Origin: Allodiplogaster sudhausi
Taxonomy: Eukaryota > Nematoda > Chromadorea > Rhabditida > Diplogasteridae
Length of the DNA stretch: 64,000 bases
Assembly (NCBI GenBank): GCA_945643635.1
Contig: CALZFC010000058.1
Coordinates: 186,001 to 250,000 of the forward strand
Direction of reading: 5' to 3'
The notes under the pieces were generated by a model. It was not told the origin of the DNA and ran no database searches. It saw only the letters and a program-made list of their open reading frames with translations. The position numbers and the translations under genes are program-made. Below, one piece after another: positions 57,848-64,000 of the stretch. The stretch's first letter is position 1. Every line of letters starts with the position of its first letter.

Positions 57848-58348
57848 CTATATTGCGGATGGTCGAGGATCTGTGTAGGCGACGATGGGCATTGGATTGC
57901 GGGGCGCAAGTGCCCCTCGATAATTAGGGTAGTACTGCACCTATAGCAATCAACATTATCTAAATATGAAAATGAATAAATTCTAACCGGCACCACAATG
58001 GTTTCGAGAGGGTGGACGCACAGTCCTCTGCTTTGAACGGTTGGCAGAGTGCCATCGAGGCGGCGGCCCAATCTTGTTTCAATTCTGGTCGCCTCCTGCG
58101 CTCTTATCTAAATTAATAGACCAATCATCATCATTTACTAGTGGATATACCTGATTCCTGGATACAGACGTATCGAGGAGCCATTGTTGACCCCAATGGG
58201 TGCCTCCTGGAAGCACTCGCCGTGCATGAAGAACGCCTACTGGCGATCGTCGGAGGGCGCTCTGAATAGCTTGCATCCCAGCATCGCCCGGTAGCAATAC
58301 GTCGGGGCAGACATCAATGAGGAAGGCAAGTTGCGGCTGGTACGACAT
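57848..58348 (-). CDS. Minus-strand cargo gene inside the transposon, unrecognised
   Basis: Three exons in phase: from ATG 58348 (SYQPQLAFLIDVCPDVLLPG ... WLLDTSVSRNQ), then IRAQEATRIETRLGRRLDGT ... PLETIVVP, then VQYYPNYRGALAPRNPMPIV ending DPRPSAI-TAG at 57848. Donors gtatat and gttaga, acceptors tttag and tatag. About 135 residues. An upstream coding-looking stretch at 58700-58600 (SKDYDEFDFVMVDVATMTDE) may be an earlier exon. No family recognised. It is on the strand opposite to the transposase gene, so it is either an element accessory gene or a captured host fragment. Confidence 0.5.
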
Positions 58349-58387
58349 CTCTCTTCGGAAGCACTCACACAGCGAAAATTTGTCTGA

Positions 58388-59130
58388 ATGACTGCCAGGG
58401 AGGAGACTTGTGTACTTGGAAGCGAAAGACCCCCTCCACTCTCTCTCTCTCTCTCTCTATCTCTCTAATGACTGAAAGGGAGGAGAGTTCGTGTTCTTGG
58501 AAGCGAAAGTTTATCTCTCTCTCTAACGACTGCCGGGCGGGAGGTTTCGTGTTCTTGGAAGTGACAATTTATCTCTCTCTGTAACGACTGCCAGCGGGGA
58601 GCGTTCGTGTTCTTGTCCTCGTCCGTCATAGTTGCCACGTCGACCATAACAAAGTCGAACTCGTCATAGTCCTTTGAGTGCACTGGCATCTTACCGTCTC
58701 TGAAAATGGCTTTGAATGAGGCTATGAATTGACACAGCGAAAGCCTGAAAAAGTTATATCTGAATGACTGGCAGGGAGGAGACTTTGTGTTCCTTGAAGC
58801 CAACGTTTCTCTCTCTCTCTCCCTAAATGCTGCCAGGGCGGAGACTTCGTGTTCTTTGAAGCGAAAACTTCCCTCTCTCCCTAATGACTACCAGGCAGGA
58901 GGCTTCGTGTTCCTTGAACCGAAAGTTTCTATATCTCTACTGTAATTCCATGGGGGAGACTTCGTGTTCTATGAAGCCAGAGTTTCTCTCTCTCCCTAAT
59001 GACTGCCAACGGGGAGCGTTCGTGTTCTTGGAAGCAAAAGTTTATCTCTCTCTGTAACGACTGCCAGCGGGGAGCGTTCGTGTTCTTGGAAGCGAAAGTT
59101 TATCTCTCTCTGTAACGACTGCCAGAAAAG
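58388..59130. repeat. ~57-bp minisatellite, about ten degenerate units
   Basis: Units of the form AACGACTGCCAGCGGGGAGC + GTTCGTGTTCTTGGAAGCGA + AAGTTTATCTCTCTCT recur from 58388 to 59130, interrupted at about 58615-58755 by unrelated coding-looking sequence. Confidence 0.8.
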
Positions 59131-59536
59131 ATTATGTACATCCTTTACGGCAATGCATGTTAACACAATAAAATAATATGAATCATATGTCCACATGACA
59201 AAGACAACAGAAATAAAAAAAGACAAATGAAAGATACAGGGAAATAATGTCATGGCGAGGAGTTAAAGTGCATTTCTTTCGCTGTCTCGCCGGTGTTCTT
59301 CTCCAAGCAGGCTCCCTGCGGAGCCAAAAAAAAATTCTGCCATGAAATGCTTGAGCCCGCCCCCTTCTTCCCTGAATGCATTCGTTTGACATCTTTCTAT
59401 CGCTAGCGAAGCTGGGCGGAAAAGGCTTGCCGGCAGCTCAGAATATCATCATTTCCCGCAAAAAAAATTTTTATTACATAAGTTCTAAGTATTTTGATTT
59501 AATTGTTTAAACCATTCTACATTTTCTTGCAGAGTC
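59131..59536. other. Transposon internal spacer
   Basis: No gene seen; presumably contains the promoter of the transposase-like gene at 59537. Confidence 0.4.
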
Positions 59537-61906
59537 ATGTTTGGCAGGAAACTGTCAAACTTTCGTCAAATTCTTTGTCTTATAACATGCATTCTCGCAA
59601 CTTCTTATGCGGCGCCGAAGGGTCGGTACAAGCGCACTGGCGGTCTTGATGACATCACCAGACTCGATTCGGACACCTTAGAAGAACAGAGTCAACATCG
59701 GTGCTACTTCAGCATCAAACAGCAAACAAAGAAAGAAACAAAGGAGCGGCCAAGGTTTTCAACAGTTTCGACCAAGTGCGAAGGAAAGCTCACGAAGTAA
59801 GCAGTTCTTTACGAGCAAAAATTGCCTATCATGTTCTGCTTCAGGATGATTGAACTTCGTGACAGGGAATTTGACCAACTTTTCGGCACCTCGAATATGC
59901 TTGATCTCATATTAAGCCGTGGAGCTGGAGAGTTTGAATGGGATTTCGAAAGCGAAGTGGAGGTTTATCAACGCAAGCTCTGAACTACAAGGCCGACTAT
60001 ACGATGGCAAAAACATAGGCTACATCATTTAGGTACAAGGAATTGGACAGCGCATGATATGTGAGAGACATATCAGCGAACTGGCTACTGAATGGGACAA
60101 CTCGGTCAAGTACTACCACTTCAAGCGAAGAAAGCCTACCATGAAGAAAACTTGTTCTCTACCTGTATCACATAAGAAAGGTCCGCTTTTTTTATCTTAC
60201 ATAATATAATTGCAATTCGTTGGATGAGCTAATGGCTTTTGAAACCTATTTTCAGAAAAATCTTCCTGTGATATTGACATAAATTTAAAAAAAGAAGCTA
60301 GAATCTTGTGAATAATTTTAGCAAGCGAATCTTCAGTCACGGAAACGCTGCATTTTGTTGATGCAGACGACGCAAACGGTACATCCGAAAAATGAGAGAC
60401 AGTCAAGTAATCATATGTCGTTATAGATGGTGCCGCCACATTGGCTAAAAGTGATGTTACAAGGGATGAGGCGCACGCTGTTCTAGACATAGAAGGAATT
60501 CTTTTACATCCTGGCCTTCGTAAGTTTATTATGTTATTATTGAATGTTTTTTATTATTGAACTATTTCTCCGAGACTCAAGCTGGGAAAGGACCATGCGA
60601 TCGGATGAGTGCATTGGCGAAGAGAAAATTGCGGAACTACGTTGATAGTGGAAAGGACGTAACCACTCCAAATGAAATTTTGGCAGGAATAACTCACGGA
60701 AAAATACGTGCAGTCTCGGTTTACACGGGAAGCATTAGAAGAGGAGAAGCGTCTAAGGCCAAAATTGCCGGAATAAGGAAGTATAACACGTTCCTATTTG
60801 AAGAAACGGCACTTCGAGTTCATCGATATTCTACTATCGGTATCGGCAAAGAGATCGACTACTCATCTCTACAACACAATGAAGGAGAGTTCATCACCGA
60901 TTCATCTGGAGGTTGCCTGGACACGACATCTGAACTATGCTGGTTGGGGAGAGAAGGCCAACCAATCCGAGGCGAGGTCACGCCGGACCATGGCCGTGAT
61001 CGTAATGAAGAAATAGATGATGAGGCCTGCCGCGCTCCTGAAGATGCCGAATACACTCTCACGGGAAGTTGCCCTGAATATGGGTATCTTTACAGATGCC
61101 CAGAAGAAACCTGTGGAGCTGAATTCTTGCAAGCCCACAATCTCGAGAGACATCTCCTTTTTGGCAAACATAGGGCAATTTCCGAGAGGCTGACTCTTCG
61201 GGATTATGTTCTGAAGCGGTACGGCATGTGTCTCGAAGGAGAAAAGATTGAGCAGGCATATTCCGAAGTCGACGAGGCAATCGAGTCGCTAGCAGAAGTG
61301 ACAGAAAACGGGTTTCGTTTGCCACAAGTCTGGGCACTTCGCGAGCATAAGAAGGGCACTCGACTTCCACCCAGGTCTAAGACGTATGTGATCGAAGCGT
61401 TTAATGATGGCCTTCGTACGGGCACTAAACATGATCCTCGACAGCTGGAGAAGAAAATGCGCAAGGAAATCGACGCAGCTGGAAAATTACTCTTCTCACC
61501 GCCAGAACTTCTCAATTACCAGCAGATAGCAAGCATTTTCGGAAATCTTGCCTCGAAGAAGAGACATGCAAATGTGCCCGACTTGGATCAATCAACAACT
61601 ACAACGACACCGCAACCAACATCTGTGAACGTCTTAGACGAGCTTGATGAACTGTTCGATACGGAAGGTGATATCATTGAGGAGGCTCAATCGGAACCGC
61701 TTTTTGGGACTGACTTCGACGAATTTAGACAACTGATAGAGAATGACGTTGAGTACCCATCTGAGAAGGCAGATCCAAAAAGAAATCCCACAGCCACGCA
61801 AACGGAATCACCTGAGGAGCTCTCGAATGAAGACGTATTTGAGCCTGTAGACATGAGCGGGTCTGCCCAGACAGCACCCAGACGCGTCCACGATGAACTA
61901 TTCTGA
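59537..61906 (+). CDS. C2CH/C2H2 transposase-like protein, probably lacking its catalytic core
   Basis: Exons about 59537-59798, 59846-59961, 60032-60181, then 60322-60379 and 60427-60520, followed by the long frame 60557-61906. The N-terminal part has a cysteine/histidine motif (QRMICERHISELATEW ... TCSLPVSHK). The long frame starts NYFSETQAGKGPCDRMSALA and has KRKLRNYVDSGKDVTTPNEI, then a C2H2 finger (YRCPEETCGAEF ... LERHLLFGKH) and an acidic tail. This order is that of a widespread but little-studied group of animal transposases, in which I recall an RNase H-like domain between the two parts; here they are almost adjacent, and the splice phase at 60520-60557 does not fit. Internal deletion is likely. 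First codon of the long frame is TTG, so it is not an independent start. Confidence 0.55.
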
Positions 61907-62041
61907 CCATTAGTCATGATAATCCCTACATATTTGTTCATTGATGAGCCCCTCAAGAGACTTGAGAAATGCTTTGCACTTTCGAATCACGAAGCTAAAA
62001 TGATTCTATAATTGTGCACCTTTGTTGGAATAAAAACATGT

Positions 62042-63282
62042 TGAAGAAATTTTCAGTTGGTGAAATCAGAATGAAAACGGAAAGCATATGCAAATTTATG
62101 GAGCTATGAGACGAATAGACATCAATTTTAGATCGATAATATGTTTTTTGGCAGTTTACAAAACATTGCAAAAACTTTGCCCCGAGCGGGCTTCGAACCC
62201 GGACCTCTTGCAAGGTACTTTTAAAGTTGAGTATATTTGCTTAAGTGCATATTCCAAAAATATGTCCTCCTAGAATTCTTTTAAAGATACATCGCATTGT
62301 AGCAAATTTCACGGGCTTTCTTTCTATGAACAGCTTATCCTCCCCGCGGGGGTTACTTGGTCTGAAAAACCAGAAAAACCATATTTTTAAATCTATTTAT
62401 ACGATTTTTGCTGCTTAAAAGTTGTTTTCACGAAACGTCACCGCGACCTTTTTTAAAGAGAATACAAAGATCTATAAAACACAAAAAAGAGATTTCAAAA
62501 ATCTTAAGAAATAACTGAGATATGGGCATGTGAATTTTAAGCGTAAATCGCTATTATCTCGAAAGAAAATTTTTTTTTCGAAATCACGATTTCACCATTT
62601 TAAAGAGCATGTCGAATAGTACAAATGATCAAGTTTTCATCAATTTTAAAAATCAAAAATTTCCCATTGCAGAGGGCAGATCGACCCTTACAGATAGGCT
62701 GTCTTAAACCGAAGACGAAAGAGAGCGCGCTATATTTCTGAGTATCAATGCTAGCGCAGCAACCTAGATTTGGACGCATCATACCGGGCCAAAATTTTGA
62801 CAAAGACCAAGAAAATGGGGAATCCTGAAGAAAGGCTTGCTAAGTACACACAATCAAAAATGTTGTTAACCTGGCACTTTCTGTTGAAAACTGATTACAT
62901 AATTAGATTCAGAATCGTAAGGCGAATGTTTACATCATATGAACATGCGTGATAAGGTCTCATTTATCGATTTCCGTTATCATTGATACAATCTTTAATT
63001 TTATTATTTGGGGATGTGTGTAGAGACAAAATAATGGTACAGGAGAAATTTCGTTTAAAAATATTTGAAATGAAATTTTTTATTAGCAAAAACTGATAAC
63101 TTCTTATCAAATGATAAAAAGTTATCAATTTTTTAATAGTAGCTCCCGCTCTCTATAAGCAACCTTATGTACCGTTTAAAATATTTTAGTTTTTCCTAGA
63201 ACAATAGTTATGAACGAGGATGCATTTGGACGCGTCCGACTCGTCCAACGCGTCCTTGGTACCAAGATCCTGGGTGGGACTG
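62042..63282. repeat. Right long terminal inverted repeat
   Basis: Inverted match to 56375-57605. Carries the complement of the tRNA T-arm-like block near 62190 and an unmatched block near 62710-62830. Confidence 0.85.
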
Positions 63283-64000
63283 TATTTACATACATACCGA
63301 TTAACCGTATTTTCTCTATTAGTACCAAGGGAAACAATTTTCCAATACCCTTGCGAGGGAGGGTACTATTAGAGGGAGGAGTATTATTTTTCAATATGAT
63401 ACCCGAAAAGTTGAAAAATAAAATTTTATTTTCAAAAAGAAGAATCTATTTTCAATGGAATCATCACTGGAATTTCCATTTTACCGCAGTTTTAGAATGA
63501 ATTTGCACTCAGTTCAGTGGGAAGAGTCTCATCCCATGTCTCCTGGACCCATTCGAGGTTCGTCTCGAGCTGCGGTATTGGACTAGGGGGTCCTATTGGA
63601 GGTGGGTTCCACAAGAGTGAGTACTATTTTTTCAATGACAATATCAAGGGGGAGGTACTATTAGAGCGGGGGGGGGGGTTTTAATAAAGGCGAATAGCAA
63701 AAATACGGTATTTCAAGCTCAATATAAAGTAAAACTAGTACATTAAACGGAACATATTCTCTTCTTTCTGAAGTTCGTTTTTTTCTCATTCACATATTTT
63801 CTTGTCAAAGCCGGTTGCTCCGCAATGAGCTCCATCTCATCTGATATCCCGCAAGTCGGGTGTAGCCGGCATATGCTAAAACTATGCCGAAAAATGAATG
63901 TCGAAAAAATTTTAAAGCGAGTAATTTACATATTGAATAAAAGGCATTTGTAAAACCTAACATAGGGGAATCAATGACTAAAAATTTAAAATTATTTCGA
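63283..64000. other. Flanking DNA, no gene seen
   Basis: AT-rich. A short motif, GGGAGGGTACTATTAGAG-like, occurs twice (about 63357 and 63648). A G-run of about 10 lies near 63670. Confidence 0.5.

Larger units (their letters stand above)
56375..63282. mobile_element. 6.9-kb DNA transposon with ~1.2-kb terminal inverted repeats
   Basis: Tips CAGTCCC(G/A)CCCAGGATC, flanked by TA on both sides (56373-56374; 63283-63284), suggesting a TA duplication. Inverted arms run about 56375-57605 and 62042-63282. The interior carries a C2CH/C2H2 transposase-like gene (+, 59537-61906), a separate minus-strand gene (57848-58348) and a minisatellite. CAGT tips with TA duplication recall Tc1-type superfamilies, but arm length and the encoded protein do not fit Tc1. 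Family unassigned. Confidence 0.75.

Noticed and set aside
60859..61956. Several minus-strand frames across 60.8-62.0 kb
   Set aside because: Shadows of the 60557-61906 plus-strand frame, without splice sites or motifs.
1..64000. CRISPR arrays, bacterial operons, prophage
   Set aside because: Introns, TATA promoters, LINE and eukaryotic transposons show animal DNA; the spaced repeats present are minisatellites and TIRs.

Overview
Eukaryotic (animal) genomic DNA. Genes are split by many short GT-AG introns with T-rich acceptors (ttttcag, tttag, ttgcag), core promoters carry TATAAAA, and non-coding DNA is full of (CT/GA)n microsatellites. Small secreted peptide genes, a GYGY-type neuropeptide-like precursor and many DNA transposons suggest an ecdysozoan invertebrate, possibly a nematode; I cannot name the species. 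Almost every gene is spliced, so long single-frame ORFs are mostly low-complexity artefacts or transposon genes. Gene models below were joined by hand by matching splice sites and reading phase. Exon ends may be off by 1-2 bases.

Layout. 1-843: 3' end of an unknown gene (+). 2251-6794: 14-exon gene for a 551-aa nuclear-type protein with three AT-hooks (+). 8388-9597: six-exon unknown gene (-). 9.6-12.6 kb: low-complexity DNA with a three-copy GA/GACA minisatellite. 12618-15011 and 16004-17965: tandem paralogues (+) encoding type I single-pass membrane proteins with matching intron phases. 18.48-44.71 kb: three tandem minus-strand nucleotidyltransferase paralogues of the TUTase / non-canonical poly(A) polymerase family. 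They are A (18482-21585, nonsense and frameshift, pseudogene), B (28403-32002, looks intact, arginine-rich presequence) and C (40383-44709, diverged, long N-terminal extension). This cluster is broken up by a CR1/jockey-type LINE (ORFs 23509-27548), two GC-rich hAT MITEs, a 5.8-kb THAP/DDE transposon (32131-37922) that also carries a P2X7-tail-like gene, and a hAT-type element placed exactly at the stop codon of C.

45171-46475: four-membrane-span protein with a PPPPPY tail (+), divergent from C. 46618-46909: possible 60-aa protein (+). 47099-49093: secreted cysteine-rich protein (-), whose intron 2 is almost wholly a 1.3-kb foldback element. 51.0-54.5 kb: tandem secreted-peptide family, two complete four-exon genes with identical exon lengths and one orphan first exon. 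55777-56075: GY-rich amidated neuropeptide-like precursor. 56375-63282: a 6.9-kb element with about 1.2-kb terminal inverted repeats, TA target duplication, a C2H2 transposase-like protein that seems to lack its catalytic core, and a minus-strand cargo gene.

Strongest leads: the THAP/DDE transposon with a P2X7-type domain partner, the giant-TIR element, the tandem nucleotidyltransferase array, the paired membrane-protein family, the secreted-peptide family, and at least four GC-AG introns.
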